A stretch of 64,000 nt of DNA from an uncultured Caulobacterales bacterium. GTDB taxonomy: Bacteria > Pseudomonadota > Alphaproteobacteria > Caulobacterales > Maricaulaceae. The stretch is taken from the NCBI GenBank assembly GCA_947503715.1, contig CANNER010000003.1, forward strand, positions 62,001-126,000. Direction: 5' to 3'. Position numbers and translations under genes: made by a program. Shown piece by piece: positions 9,727-18,841 of the stretch; position 1 is the first letter of the stretch; every line of letters starts with the position of its first letter. The notes below the pieces were generated by a model. The model was given only the letters and a program-made list of their open reading frames with translations, was not told the DNA's origin and did no database searches.

Positions 9727-10572
9727 ATGGCGAAGTTCGAAGGCACCGACAATTACGTCGCGACAAAAGACCTGAAAATGGCGGTGAATGCCGCGATTAC
9801 GCTGGAACGTCCGCTGCTTATCAAGGGTGAGCCGGGCACAGGGAAAACCGTCCTCGCGCATGAAATCTCTAAGGGTCTCGGTGCGCCGCTGATCGAATGG
9901 AATGTGAAATCCACGACGAAGGCGCAGCAGGGTCTCTATGAATATGACGCCGTCGCCCGCCTTCGCGATTCGCAGCTCGGCGATGACCGCGTCCACGACA
10001 TCAAAAACTACATCAATAAGGGCAAGGTCTGGGAAGCGTTTGAGAGCGATGTGCGCCCCATCCTCCTGATTGATGAAATCGACAAGGCCGATATCGAATT
10101 CCCGAATGACCTCTTGCACGAACTCGATAAGATGAGCTTCTCCGTCTATGAGACGGGTGAAACGATCACGGCGAAGCAGCGCCCGATCATCATTATTACC
10201 TCAAATAATGAGAAGGACCTGCCCGACGCGTTTCTGCGCCGCTGTTTCTTCCACTACATCCAATTTCCGGATGAGGAGACCATGGCCGATATCGTCAATG
10301 TCCATTTTCCGGATTTGAAGCAACGCATGCTGTCCGCCGCGCTGAAACGGTTCTTCGAAGTCCGCGCGATGCCGGGCCTGAAGAAGAAGCCGAGCACATC
10401 AGAATTGCTGGATTGGCTGAAGCTGTTACTCGTCGAAGATATCGATCCGGAAACGATCAAGGAAGCCGACCCGAAGAAGATGATCCCGCCATTGCACGGG
10501 GCTCTGTTGAAGAACGAGCAGGACGTGCATTTGTTCGAACGATTGGCGTTTTTGACACGGCGGGAGAGTTGA
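9727..10572 (+). CDS. MoxR-type AAA+ ATPase (CoxD-like)
   Basis: AAA+ chaperone-like ATPase; relatives mature metal cofactors or complexes together with a VWA-domain partner. The ATG at 9727 (MAKFEGTDNYVATKDL) has a TTGGAG ribosome binding site; the upstream reading from 9625 lacks one. In 281 aa it shows Walker A GEPGTGKT, Walker B PILLIDEIDKAD, sensor 1 IIITSNNEKDLPDAFLRRCFFHYI and the family's C-terminal PPLHGALLKNEQDVHLFERLAFL. It is full length. The VWA gene that commonly follows is absent: 6 bp after the stop, repeat copy B begins and the next gene is convergent. Confidence 0.9.
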   Translation: MAKFEGTDNYVATKDLKMAVNAAITLERPLLIKGEPGTGKTVLAHEISKGLGAPLIEWNVKSTTKAQQGLYEYDAVARLRDSQLGDDRVHDIKNYINKGKVWEAFESDVRPILLIDEIDKADIEFPNDLLHELDKMSFSVYETGETITAKQRPIIIITSNNEKDLPDAFLRRCFFHYIQFPDEETMADIVNVHFPDLKQRMLSAALKRFFEVRAMPGLKKKPSTSELLDWLKLLLVEDIDPETIKEADPKKMIPPLHGALLKNEQDVHLFERLAFLTRRES

Positions 10573-10577
10573 AGACA

Positions 10578-10665
10578 ACATTTGATTGCCAATCAAATGT
10601 CGAAGAACCGAAGGGCATAGCTCTTCGGCGCTACACTGCAAACGACCCACAGGGTCGATTGCGTA
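10578..10665. repeat. Composite triple-hairpin repeat, copy B (inverted order)
   Basis: The same three modules as copy A, but in the reverse order and orientation. Module 3 is ACATTTGATT / AATCAAATGT (10578-10600, 10 bp perfect, loop GCC). Module 2 is CCGAAG.../...CTTCGG (10608-10628, 9 bp including one G-T pair). Module 1 is GCAAACGACCC / GGGTCGATTGC (10638-10662, one mismatch). The linker GCTACACT is the complement of the AGTGTAGC linker of copy A. It occupies the convergent gap between the MoxR gene and the MATCAP gene. After it, 10676-10726 contains a short CCTC...GAGAGG-flanked segment of the kind common in alphaproteobacterial gaps. Confidence 0.85.
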
Positions 10666-10736
10666 CGTTACGCGTCCCCTCACCCCACAGTCGCTACGCG
10701 GCGTTGTCCTCCCCCAAGGAGAGGAATTGAACCAGA

Positions 10737-12035
10737 CTAGGTCTCAGGATCACCATCCGCAAAGGCCCAAACATCCGGCACCTCATCCAGTTCTTTTTCA
10801 TAATAGCTCTGAAAACCCGGCATTTTCACCTGATTGAGAAAGGCTGAATAAGCCATATAGCTGACGAGGAAGCGCAGATCCTTTGCCCAAGGTGGCATAA
10901 ATTTTGGCGGGTCGATCCGGCCCATGCTGGCGAGTTGGGAGAGCGCGGGGATATCTTCGACATCCAGCTTGCCGACAAACAACACACGGATGAGATCGGC
11001 CCGTCTGATTTTCACGACAGACCGGATGAAATTGTGAACGCGCAACAACCCGTTGAGATAAACCATGTCCTTCGTGAATGGCGCGCCGCCCGTCATCACG
11101 CCGCCACGGAAAATCCGCCGCGTATTTTCATAGGCCTGTTCACGGCTATAACCCCGCCCGACAAACCAATCGAAAACCTCTTTAAAATCCGCGCCATCAA
11201 TTGTCATTTGAATGGCCATGACGCGTCCTGACAGACGGCGGAAGCGGCGCGGGTCCATATTGCCCGTAATGATTTCGGCGAACACGGCGAGCCCTTCCTG
11301 TATCTCCGTCGTGCCGGGGTGACCGCGACCAAGGATGGGAAAGTTCTCCTGCAGCTTCCCGTTCATCCCCGTGGCAGAGTGGATCAGGGCTTCATGATGG
11401 AGGAGTTGATCGACATCATTATGCGTAAATTCGGCATCCGACCGCACGCGAATGCGCGTTGAGGAGGCGGCGGCTTTGGCTGTAACTTTGTCAGAGACGA
11501 GGACATTGGGTGCATCTTTGCCAAAATGGTGTTCGAGTTTTTCCTCTAACGCTTCGGCAAATTCTTCTGCATCCAACTCGCCCTCATATCCCTGCACGAC
11601 AAGCTGATCAAAATCAATCCCGGCGAGGGTCGCGTCCATATGTTCGGCGAGGTCCAGAACGCGGGTTTGCTTGTCGAGCATGATGCGGGTCGGGCGACCG
11701 TAGAGTTCGGCAGAGTGGTGGAAGAATTCTTTTGTGCCACGCGTTTCAATTAAACTCGCTGTAGTATCGAGGGTTGTACAAAGGCGGTTGAGCCATTCCA
11801 TAACGACGTGATCGCCGTCTATGAATGTTTTGGCATGAGCAATAGCCTCTCGCGCATTGGATGTGTCGACCGTCGGATAGTCCGGCGCGGGCATAACCCC
11901 GCGCGTCAGGAACGGCTCACGCATGGCGTTATCCCAATTCAGGGAGGACAAAACGCGCAAATCGCCCGCTGCATCGTCAAGGGCGGCAGCGGCGGTTTTG
12001 GCGGCTTCGAATTGTTTTTCTGAAAGGGCTGTCAT
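10737..12035 (-). CDS. MATCAP/DUF1704 family metallopeptidase-like protein
   Basis: Member of the family annotated in bacteria as 'flavohemoglobin expression-modulating QEGLA motif protein', related to the animal MATCAP tubulin carboxypeptidases; the bacterial substrate is unknown. The ATG at 12035 (MTALSEKQF) gives 432 aa; the longer GTG reading from 12074 runs into the repeat region and is not preferred. Visible are the metal motif HHEALIHSATG (His214, Glu215, His219) and TEIQEGLAVFAE (QEGLA at about 246-250). No signal peptide is seen. It stands alone, convergent with the MoxR gene and separated from mce by repeat copy C. Confidence 0.82.
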   Translation of the reverse strand: MTALSEKQFEAAKTAAAALDDAAGDLRVLSSLNWDNAMREPFLTRGVMPAPDYPTVDTSNAREAIAHAKTFIDGDHVVMEWLNRLCTTLDTTASLIETRGTKEFFHHSAELYGRPTRIMLDKQTRVLDLAEHMDATLAGIDFDQLVVQGYEGELDAEEFAEALEEKLEHHFGKDAPNVLVSDKVTAKAAASSTRIRVRSDAEFTHNDVDQLLHHEALIHSATGMNGKLQENFPILGRGHPGTTEIQEGLAVFAEIITGNMDPRRFRRLSGRVMAIQMTIDGADFKEVFDWFVGRGYSREQAYENTRRIFRGGVMTGGAPFTKDMVYLNGLLRVHNFIRSVVKIRRADLIRVLFVGKLDVEDIPALSQLASMGRIDPPKFMPPWAKDLRFLVSYMAYSAFLNQVKMPGFQSYYEKELDEVPDVWAFADGDPET

Positions 12036-12079
12036 GGGGTGAAGGTCGCAGGGTGTGGGGTGGGTGTAAAGCACGTAAC

Positions 12080-12138
12080 GCCCGCAATCGATTAAATATC
12101 GATTGCAGTGAAGTGCCGAAAGGCGAACGGCTTTCGGT
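12080..12138. repeat. Composite hairpin repeat, copy C (two modules)
   Basis: A shorter copy in the orientation of copy A. Module 1 is GCAATCGAT / ATCGATTGC (12084-12106, loop of 5). Module 2 is CCGAAAG.../...CTTTCGG (12116-12137). The linker AGTGAAGT resembles AGTGTAGC. The third, CATTTG module is missing. It lies in the gap upstream of the MATCAP gene and downstream of mce, both on the minus strand, so here it is not in a convergent gap. Confidence 0.75.
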
Positions 12139-12160
12139 TTCCTATCACGCGATGACTGAC

Positions 12161-12601
12161 TTAGTGCCCGGCCACTTCCATCAACTCGATCAACACACCA
12201 CCCGCATCGCCAGGATGCAAAAACACGACCAATGTCCCATGTGCCCCAATCCGCGGCTCGCCCAGAACCCGCATCCCGCGCGATTCCATAACCGTCTTGG
12301 CTTCGTGAACATCCTCCACTTCGAAACAGACATGATGTTGCCCGCCCTTGGGGTTGCGCTCCAGAAATTTCAGAATGGGCGAAGTTTCACCGTAGGGTTC
12401 GATCAACTCCACCTGCCCCGTCGGCAGATCGACAAAGCTATAAGTCACGCCCTGCGGCGCGAGGACTTTCGGATCTGTGATCTTTGTTGCACCCAGCACG
12501 TCACGATAAAACGTAATCGCTTTGGCCATATCCGGTACGGCGACACCCACATGGTTCATCGCGCCGAGTTTGAAATCCGTCTGATCGTAACAGGCCGACA
12601 T
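12161..12601 (-). CDS. mce: Methylmalonyl-CoA epimerase
   Basis: Interconverts the S and R epimers of methylmalonyl-CoA in propionate catabolism. The 146-aa protein of the glyoxalase/VOC fold has two beta-alpha-beta modules and the metal ligands in MNHVGVAVPD (His), GGQHHVCFEVEDV (His) and GVLIELME (Glu). Its ATG directly abuts the stop of rnj with no gap, so the two are co-transcribed; rnj-mce is a recurrent alphaproteobacterial pair. Another VOC enzyme is possible, but size and motifs match the epimerase. Confidence 0.9.
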   Translation of the reverse strand: MSACYDQTDFKLGAMNHVGVAVPDMAKAITFYRDVLGATKITDPKVLAPQGVTYSFVDLPTGQVELIEPYGETSPILKFLERNPKGGQHHVCFEVEDVHEAKTVMESRGMRVLGEPRIGAHGTLVVFLHPGDAGGVLIELMEVAGH

Positions 12602-14290
12602 CTATTTAACCTTATGCGCGACGATTTCGACGATGGCGCGTTTGCCCGTCCGGTCACGGATTTGACGTTTGACCTTGGACGCGACCTTTGTCTCAATCAC
12701 ATCCTCATCGCGTTTTGCGCGCGGGCTCAGCGCGTCAAATGCGTCTTCCGCCGCATCCGCAACGAGGTCGAGCAGTTCGTCCATCAACGCGCCTTTCTTG
12801 CCCTCGGGAAATCCGCTAATGCGGGGTTCCGGTCCGGCGACGAGCTTACCGCGACTATCGACGACGAGACTGACCGAGACATGGCCCGCATAGGCCATTT
12901 TACGGCGTAGGCGGAGGCCTTCATCGGCAGAAGACACGATGTCTTTCCCATCCTGATGCAGACGACCGGAGGCGACAATGTCGATGACTTCGGGACCGTT
13001 GGGGGCCATCTTTATCATCTCGCCATTTCGCGGCGGGTAGCTGCGTTTCACGCCAAATGTCTTGGCGAGTTTTGCATGTTCCAGAAGGTGACGGCGTTCG
13101 CCGTGAACGGGAATCGCAATTTCGGGACGGACCCAGCTATACATAGCGGCGAGTTCATCGCGGCAAGGATGACCGGAGACATGGATATCCCGCATCTTTT
13201 CCGTAATGATTTCCACACCGTCATCGGCGAGCGCATTTTGCAGCGCAAATATACCGACATCATTGCCGGGGATGATTTTGGAGCTGAAAATGACGACATC
13301 ACCTGCGTGGAACTTCACACTGCGATGTTCTCCATTGGCAATGCGGGAGAGCGCGGCGCGGGGTTCGCCTTGAGAGCCCGTACAGAGATATAGCACATGC
13401 GCCGATGGCATGGACGTCGCTTCGTCCTCGGAAATTAACTGACCTACTTCCGACAACATCCCAACGGATTTCGCCGCTGCCGTCATCCGTTTCATGGACC
13501 GCCCGATTAAGCAGACCGAGCGATTATTCGCCTTGGCCGCCATCATGACAGATTCCAGCCGCGCAACATTGGACGCGAAGGACGCTACGGCCACGCCGCG
13601 ACCGTCATATTCACCAATCAATTTCGTAATCTCTTCACGCACACCCTCTTCCGATCCGGCTTCACCGGGGGAGAAGACATTGGTGGAATCACAGATCATA
13701 GCGAGCACGCCTTCATCGCCGAGCTTGCGCAGGGCGGCTTCATCGACGGGGTCACCAATTTGCGGGTTCTGGTCGATCTTCCAATCGCCCGTATGCAACA
13801 CTGTGCCGAGCGCTGTGCGAATGGCAACGGCATTAGGTTCGGGAATGGAGTGGGTTAGTGTGATGAGATTAAGCTGGAAAGGCCCCAACTCAATCGTACC
13901 ACCGAGCTGCACGAGATTGAGCGGCACCTCATCCAACAATCCAACTTCGGACAGGCGGTCTTTGACCAGATACATCGTAAACGGAGTCGCCCAGACGGGA
14001 CAGCGGATGCGGTCCCACAAACGCGCAAGTGCGCCCATGTGATCTTCATGTGCGTGGGTTAGGATAATGCCAAGGATGTTGTGGCGATTCTGCTCGATAA
14101 AATCGATATCCGGCATAATGATATCGACACCGGGCGTGTCCGCGCCGCCAAATGTCACGCCAATATCAATGATGATCCATTTGCGGTCATGTTCAGGGCC
14201 AAAGCCGAACATATTGAGATTCATACCGATTTCCCCGGATCCACCGAGGGGGAGGAAGACAAATTCGTCTTCGGAAGTTTTCTTATTCAT
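12602..14290 (-). CDS. rnj: Ribonuclease J
   Basis: Metallo-beta-lactamase/beta-CASP ribonuclease with 5'-3' exonuclease and endonuclease activity, used in mRNA turnover and rRNA maturation. At 562 aa it shows LPLGGSGEIGMN near the start, the zinc motif THAHEDHMGAL, LHTGDWKID, the beta-CASP motif CTGSQGEPRAALSRIANGEH and SGHPCRDEL, and PVHGERRHL. Full length for the family. It starts 60 bp after coaX and is followed without gap by mce. Confidence 0.95.
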   Translation of the reverse strand: MNKKTSEDEFVFLPLGGSGEIGMNLNMFGFGPEHDRKWIIIDIGVTFGGADTPGVDIIMPDIDFIEQNRHNILGIILTHAHEDHMGALARLWDRIRCPVWATPFTMYLVKDRLSEVGLLDEVPLNLVQLGGTIELGPFQLNLITLTHSIPEPNAVAIRTALGTVLHTGDWKIDQNPQIGDPVDEAALRKLGDEGVLAMICDSTNVFSPGEAGSEEGVREEITKLIGEYDGRGVAVASFASNVARLESVMMAAKANNRSVCLIGRSMKRMTAAAKSVGMLSEVGQLISEDEATSMPSAHVLYLCTGSQGEPRAALSRIANGEHRSVKFHAGDVVIFSSKIIPGNDVGIFALQNALADDGVEIITEKMRDIHVSGHPCRDELAAMYSWVRPEIAIPVHGERRHLLEHAKLAKTFGVKRSYPPRNGEMIKMAPNGPEVIDIVASGRLHQDGKDIVSSADEGLRLRRKMAYAGHVSVSLVVDSRGKLVAGPEPRISGFPEGKKGALMDELLDLVADAAEDAFDALSPRAKRDEDVIETKVASKVKRQIRDRTGKRAIVEIVAHKVK

Positions 14291-14350
14291 TTTTCTTACT
14301 TTATTTTTCGAACCGAGAGGCCGTGTCGCGTCGTGTCCGGATGAAAGCGC

Positions 14351-15121
14351 CTAACGGTTTAAGCGCCACACCTCATATAGTCCATCTATCGTCAGTTGCG
14401 AGTCATAGTGCTGGATTGTCTCACTTGCGCCCGCGAAGAGCGAGGCCACACCGCCCGTGCCGATGACGGTGAAATTGCGTTTATCTTCTTTCTGGATTTG
14501 GCGGACGAGGCCGTCAATGAGCCCGATATAACCCCAAAACACGCCGGACTGCATGGCGGCGACCGTGTTCTTACCAATGACAGAGTCGGGCTTTTTAATC
14601 TCAATACGTGGCAATTGCGCGGCCGCCTCGTGCAGAGCGCGCATGGAGAGGTTGATACCCGGCGCGATGATCCCGCCTTCGAAATGACGGTCGCCGGACA
14701 CAACATCAAAGGTCGTGGCTGTCCCGCTATCGATGATGATGAGCGGGCCGTCATAGCGTTGTACGGCGCCGAGTGTCGTGACGAGCCTATCCGCGCCGAC
14801 TTGTTCAGGATTATCAACCCGCACGCCAATCCCGACATCCACACCCTCTTCCCCGATAATGATCGGGTCGATCTCCAAATGGCGACGGGCGAGATTGCGC
14901 AGGTTGAAAATGGATTGCGGCACGACGGAAGAGATCACACAGGCCGAGACATCCGAGAAATTCAGCTTCACCATATCGAGCAACTGGTGGAACCAAACGG
15001 CATATTCATCCGCCGTTCGCGCAGCATCCGTTGCAATCCGCCATTCGAACAACCATTCGGACTTCAAATCGTGAATGGCGAAGAGTGTGTTCGTATTGCC
15101 GGTATCAATTGCCAGTAACAT
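14351..15121 (-). CDS. coaX: Type III pantothenate kinase
   Basis: Phosphorylates pantothenate, the first step of coenzyme A synthesis. The ATG at 15121 gives [19 protein letters not shown], the phosphate-binding motif of the type III (ASKHA-fold) enzyme; a longer open frame upstream is an overlap with birA and is rejected. Further motifs are [35 protein letters not shown] and GTGGVASLF; 256 aa is normal. The start codon overlaps the birA stop (TGATG), indicating translational coupling. Confidence 0.95.
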   Translation of the reverse strand: MLLAIDTGNTNTLFAIHDLKSEWLFEWRIATDAARTADEYAVWFHQLLDMVKLNFSDVSACVISSVVPQSIFNLRNLARRHLEIDPIIIGEEGVDVGIGVRVDNPEQVGADRLVTTLGAVQRYDGPLIIIDSGTATTFDVVSGDRHFEGGIIAPGINLSMRALHEAAAQLPRIEIKKPDSVIGKNTVAAMQSGVFWGYIGLIDGLVRQIQKEDKRNFTVIGTGGVASLFAGASETIQHYDSQLTIDGLYEVWRLNR

Positions 15122-15861
15122 CAGCTTCCAGTCCCAAAATAAACATCGCCCGCATGTACGTCGCGGACCGTGCCATCTGCAAGAGCGATGCGCAATGCAC
15201 CACTCTCTAACAAATCCGTGGCTTGACCCATGAATTCTTCTTCCGGCAGTCGAACTGTTACGGGACCGAGAATGCCCCCTGCCCGTGCGAGCCAATCCGC
15301 GCGAGTGGCAGAGAAACCATAGGCTTTATGCTTGCGGAAGGCCGCGTCGAATTTTGCGGCGAGAATGGCGAGGAACCCGTCCGCACCCGTAAATTCCGGT
15401 TCGTCCGTGTTGAGGGCTTCGGGCGCAAGATGTTCCAATAGATGCGTCGGTTGAACATTACCTTCCGGCGGATGACTGACGAGATTCACGCCTATGCCGA
15501 TAATCACTCGACCTTGCTGCGCTTCCAGCAAAAGCCCCGCAATCTTGCGCCCGTCCATCAGGACATCATTCGGCCATTTCAGTTTGGGTTGAGTTGTGAG
15601 TGTATAGGCCGAGAGCGCATCTGCCACGGCTATTGCGGCGACAAAACTTAGTTTCGCGGCGTCTTGTGGCGAGCCGTCATAGGCGTAACAGGCGGAGCCG
15701 TAGAAATTACCTTTGGGTGATACCCAGTCCCGCCCGCGACGACCACGTCCTGCGGTCTGGACATCCGCCCTCACCCAGAATGGCGGTGTCTCGCCGGATT
15801 GCGCCAGTTTGGCGGCCTCGACATTGGTACTGCCGAGGCTGTCATATTGGATAAACTTCAA
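15121..15861 (-). CDS. birA: Biotin--[acetyl-CoA-carboxylase] ligase, no repressor domain
   Basis: Attaches biotin to the carboxyl carrier protein. The best start is TTG at 15861, just after the nuoN stop, giving [19 protein letters not shown] and 246 aa; an open frame extending to 15921 lies inside nuoN and is unlikely to be used. Visible motifs are the biotinyl-AMP loop [33 protein letters not shown] and IGIGVNL, plus the small C-terminal beta domain. There is no N-terminal helix-turn-helix, so this is a class I ligase and not a transcriptional repressor. Confidence 0.92.
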   Translation of the reverse strand: MKFIQYDSLGSTNVEAAKLAQSGETPPFWVRADVQTAGRGRRGRDWVSPKGNFYGSACYAYDGSPQDAAKLSFVAAIAVADALSAYTLTTQPKLKWPNDVLMDGRKIAGLLLEAQQGRVIIGIGVNLVSHPPEGNVQPTHLLEHLAPEALNTDEPEFTGADGFLAILAAKFDAAFRKHKAYGFSATRADWLARAGGILGPVTVRLPEEEFMGQATDLLESGALRIALADGTVRDVHAGDVYFGTGS

Positions 15862-15862
15862 A

Positions 15863-17302
15863 CTACTGCGCGAAGAGTGCCTGTGCCGCGCTTTCGGCAA
15901 AGCCGAGCATGCCGCCCGCAATCCCCGGAATGATGAGCAGCGGGAAGATTAGCAGGACCGAGACAATCGTGATGACGCGGACCGTACGCGGTGCACGGAC
16001 AAACTCACGGGTCGGCTCATCGAACCACATGACCTTGACGAGGCGGAGATAATAGAACGCACCGATGACGGAGGCGACGAGTGCGACGATGGCGAGCCAT
16101 GCCAATCCTGCTTCGAATGCTGGAAGAAACGCATAAAGCTTACCAAAGAACCCGAGCAGCGGCGGGATACCGATGAGGGAGAACATCAGGATTGTAAAAC
16201 TGATTGCCATACCTGGGTTAGTCTTGGACAGACCAGACAGATCGGAAATCTGTTCCACCATGCCATTACGCAGACGCATTTGCAGGATGGTCGCAAACAC
16301 ACCGATGACCGTGATGACATAGATTGTCATGAAGACGAGCATACCCTGCACGCCTGCGACAGAGGCCGCGGCGAGCGGCACGAGGGCGTAACCCATATTA
16401 GCAATAGAGGAATAAGCCATCAGACGTTTGATGTTCGTCTGAACAATCGCACCCAATGCCCCGACGACCATTGAGAGGACGGCGAGAACCACGATGACCT
16501 GCTGCCACTGTCCAATAATATCGCCGAAGGGCACGGTGATAAGGCGCGCAATAATCGCCATGGCCGCGAGTTTTGGCGCAGCGGCGAAGAAGCCCGTCAC
16601 GGGAGTCGGAGAGCCCTCGTAAACATCCGGCGTCCACATATGGAACGGCGCAGCCGAAATCTTGAACGCGAGACCGCAGAGCAGGAAGACCATACCCGCG
16701 ATGACACCTGTCGTCGGGCCGGACACGGCGATGGAGGCGCGGATGGTTTCGAAATCGAGTGACCCCGTGAAACCGTAGACGAGCGACGCGCCATAGAGCA
16801 GCAGACCGGAAGACAGCGCACCGAGGACGAAATATTTAAGCCCAGCTTCAGATGCACGCAAGGAGTCACGATTAAACGCCGCCATGATGTAGAGGGCGAG
16901 GGATTGCATCTCGATCCCGATATACATCGCCAGCAGGTTATTCGCCGAGGCCATGATCGACATGCCGAGCACGGCGTAGAGTGTCAGGACGGAAAATTCG
17001 TAACGGTCCAGCCTCTCCGATTGGAAATAATGCTGGGTCAGGAGCAGTGCCCCCGCTGCAGATAAGCCAATGACGCATTTCAGGAAATCGCTGAAATCAT
17101 TGTTCAGCAGGAGCCCTGAGAAAGACGTGCCCGCAGGACGGTCAAGTAGGAAGCCCATAGAGGCGAAAACAACCAGAACGCCGACGGAAATATAGCGCAC
17201 CAATACGGAGCGATCATTCGTCTTGGAGAGGCCAAAGCCGAGCAAAAGCGAGGCGGAGACAGCCAGAAAGAGTTCCGGCAGAAATGTAGACAGGGCCTGC
17301 AT
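15863..17302 (-). CDS. nuoN: NADH-quinone oxidoreductase subunit N
   Basis: Antiporter-like proton-pumping subunit in the membrane arm of respiratory complex I. The 479-aa, 14-helix protein has the Proton_antipo_M core (LALYIMAAFNRDSLRASEAGLKYF with the pumping Glu/Lys region, FHMWTPDVYEGSPTPVTGF, KRLMAYSSIANMGYAL). Its ATG overlaps the nuoM stop (TAATG). It is the last nuo gene; birA follows within 2 bp of its stop. Confidence 0.97.
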   Translation of the reverse strand: MQALSTFLPELFLAVSASLLLGFGLSKTNDRSVLVRYISVGVLVVFASMGFLLDRPAGTSFSGLLLNNDFSDFLKCVIGLSAAGALLLTQHYFQSERLDRYEFSVLTLYAVLGMSIMASANNLLAMYIGIEMQSLALYIMAAFNRDSLRASEAGLKYFVLGALSSGLLLYGASLVYGFTGSLDFETIRASIAVSGPTTGVIAGMVFLLCGLAFKISAAPFHMWTPDVYEGSPTPVTGFFAAAPKLAAMAIIARLITVPFGDIIGQWQQVIVVLAVLSMVVGALGAIVQTNIKRLMAYSSIANMGYALVPLAAASVAGVQGMLVFMTIYVITVIGVFATILQMRLRNGMVEQISDLSGLSKTNPGMAISFTILMFSLIGIPPLLGFFGKLYAFLPAFEAGLAWLAIVALVASVIGAFYYLRLVKVMWFDEPTREFVRAPRTVRVITIVSVLLIFPLLIIPGIAGGMLGFAESAAQALFAQ

Positions 17303-18837
17303 TAGTTCACTCCTGCTGCGATTTGCGCAGTGTTGAAGTCAGCAATCAATTTCTCGACCGACGCCGCTGTCACATCTGTGATGAGTGACGGATAGACACC
17401 GAGGAGGATGGTGAAAAACGCCAAGGTGCCGAGAATGAAGACTTCGGTTTTCGTCACATCCAAAATATCGTTCAGCTTCTCGTTCACAACCTCGCCGAAG
17501 ACAACAGCACGATAGAGATAGAGCGCATAGACGGCCGACAGGATCATGCCGAGCGCGGCCCCGAAGGCGATCCATGGGCTGACCTGATAGGCCCCGACCA
17601 TGGTCAGGATTTCGCCAACAAAGCCGGATGTCCCGGGCAAGCCGACATTGGCCATGGTGAAGAGCAGGAAGAAGGCCGCATAGACGGGCATCTTGCTGAC
17701 AAGGCCGCCATAGAAGGAAATCTCACGCGTGTGCATCCGGTCATAAATGACGCCGACACAAAAGAAGAGCGCACCTGAGATAATACCATGGCTCAACATC
17801 TGGAAGATTCCGCCCTGAATGCCTTGTAGGTTGAAGGTGAAGATACCCATGGTCACAAAACCCATATGCGCCACGGAGGAATAAGCGATCAGCTTCTTCA
17901 TATCATTCTGACGATAGGCGACGAGCGATGTGTAGATGATGGCGATGACGGACATCCAGAAGATGATGGGCGCAAGGTTTAACGACGCCTCCGGGAAAAG
18001 CGGAATGGAGAAGCGGAGGAAACCGTAACCGCCGAGCTTCAACAGGATACCCGCGAGGATAACGGAACCCGCTGTCGGCGCTTCGACGTGAGCGTCAGGG
18101 AGCCATGTATGGACCGGCCACATTGGCATCTTCACTGCGAATGACGCGAAGAAGGCCAGCCAGAGCCAAGTCTGCACGCCCGCCGGAATGGAAAGATCTT
18201 CGATTAGGACGCGCATATCCGTTGTCGGTGCGCCCAATTGCTGTCCACTATAGAAATAGATCCAGAGGATCGCGGCCAGCATGAGGACCGAGCCTAGCAA
18301 CGTGTAGAGGAAGAATTTATAGGAGGCATAAACGCGGTTCTTCCCGCCCCAGACACCAATAATAATAAACATCGGGATGAGGACGGCCTCGAAGAAGAGA
18401 TAGAACAGGATGAGGTCGAGCGAGACAAATACGCCGATCATCAGTGTTTCCAGGACGAGGAATGCAATCATATATTCCAGCATCCGTTTCTTCACGGACG
18501 TCATAGACGCCAAGATACAGAAGGGCGTGAGGAAAGTTGTCAACAGGACGAAGAGGACGGAAATGCCGTCCACGCCGACGCGATATTCGATACCGCCGCC
18601 GAGCCACGGTGTGTCTTCCATAAATTGAAAACCCGCCTGCGCGCTATCAAAGTCGAGCACCATGACGAGGGACAGGATGAAAACAGCAACCGAAATCACG
18701 AGCGCCGCGCGTGGCGCGTTTTTCTCTAATTGCTCACGGCCCTCATCTTTGCCGAGCCACGCAAAAAGCGCGAGCAAGAGTGCACCCGCCAGCGGGATAA
18801 ATGTAATCAGACTCAGAACGGGGAGATCTTCTAACAC
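17302..18837 (-). CDS. nuoM: NADH-quinone oxidoreductase subunit M
   Basis: Second antiporter-like subunit of the complex I membrane arm. The GTG at 18837, with a strong GGAGGG ribosome binding site 5 bp from the nuoL stop, gives 511 aa starting [22 protein letters not shown]; the longer frame from 18873 lies within nuoL. Motifs include [21 protein letters not shown] (key Glu), [33 protein letters not shown] and [15 protein letters not shown]. Translationally coupled to nuoN. Confidence 0.97.
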   Translation of the reverse strand: MLEDLPVLSLITFIPLAGALLLALFAWLGKDEGREQLEKNAPRAALVISVAVFILSLVMVLDFDSAQAGFQFMEDTPWLGGGIEYRVGVDGISVLFVLLTTFLTPFCILASMTSVKKRMLEYMIAFLVLETLMIGVFVSLDLILFYLFFEAVLIPMFIIIGVWGGKNRVYASYKFFLYTLLGSVLMLAAILWIYFYSGQQLGAPTTDMRVLIEDLSIPAGVQTWLWLAFFASFAVKMPMWPVHTWLPDAHVEAPTAGSVILAGILLKLGGYGFLRFSIPLFPEASLNLAPIIFWMSVIAIIYTSLVAYRQNDMKKLIAYSSVAHMGFVTMGIFTFNLQGIQGGIFQMLSHGIISGALFFCVGVIYDRMHTREISFYGGLVSKMPVYAAFFLLFTMANVGLPGTSGFVGEILTMVGAYQVSPWIAFGAALGMILSAVYALYLYRAVVFGEVVNEKLNDILDVTKTEVFILGTLAFFTILLGVYPSLITDVTAASVEKLIADFNTAQIAAGVN

Positions 18838-18841
18838 GGCC

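Noticed and set aside
9526-10119. 197-aa open frame antisense to the MoxR gene
   Set aside because: Shadow frame over the Walker A and B region of a conserved ATPase.
12053-12910. 285-aa open frame antisense to mce and rnj
   Set aside because: Begins within repeat copy C and overlaps two confident genes entirely.
15862-15921. Longer birA start inside nuoN
   Set aside because: The extra residues are Arg/Ser/His rich and unlike biotin ligases; the frame is simply open over the nuoN end.
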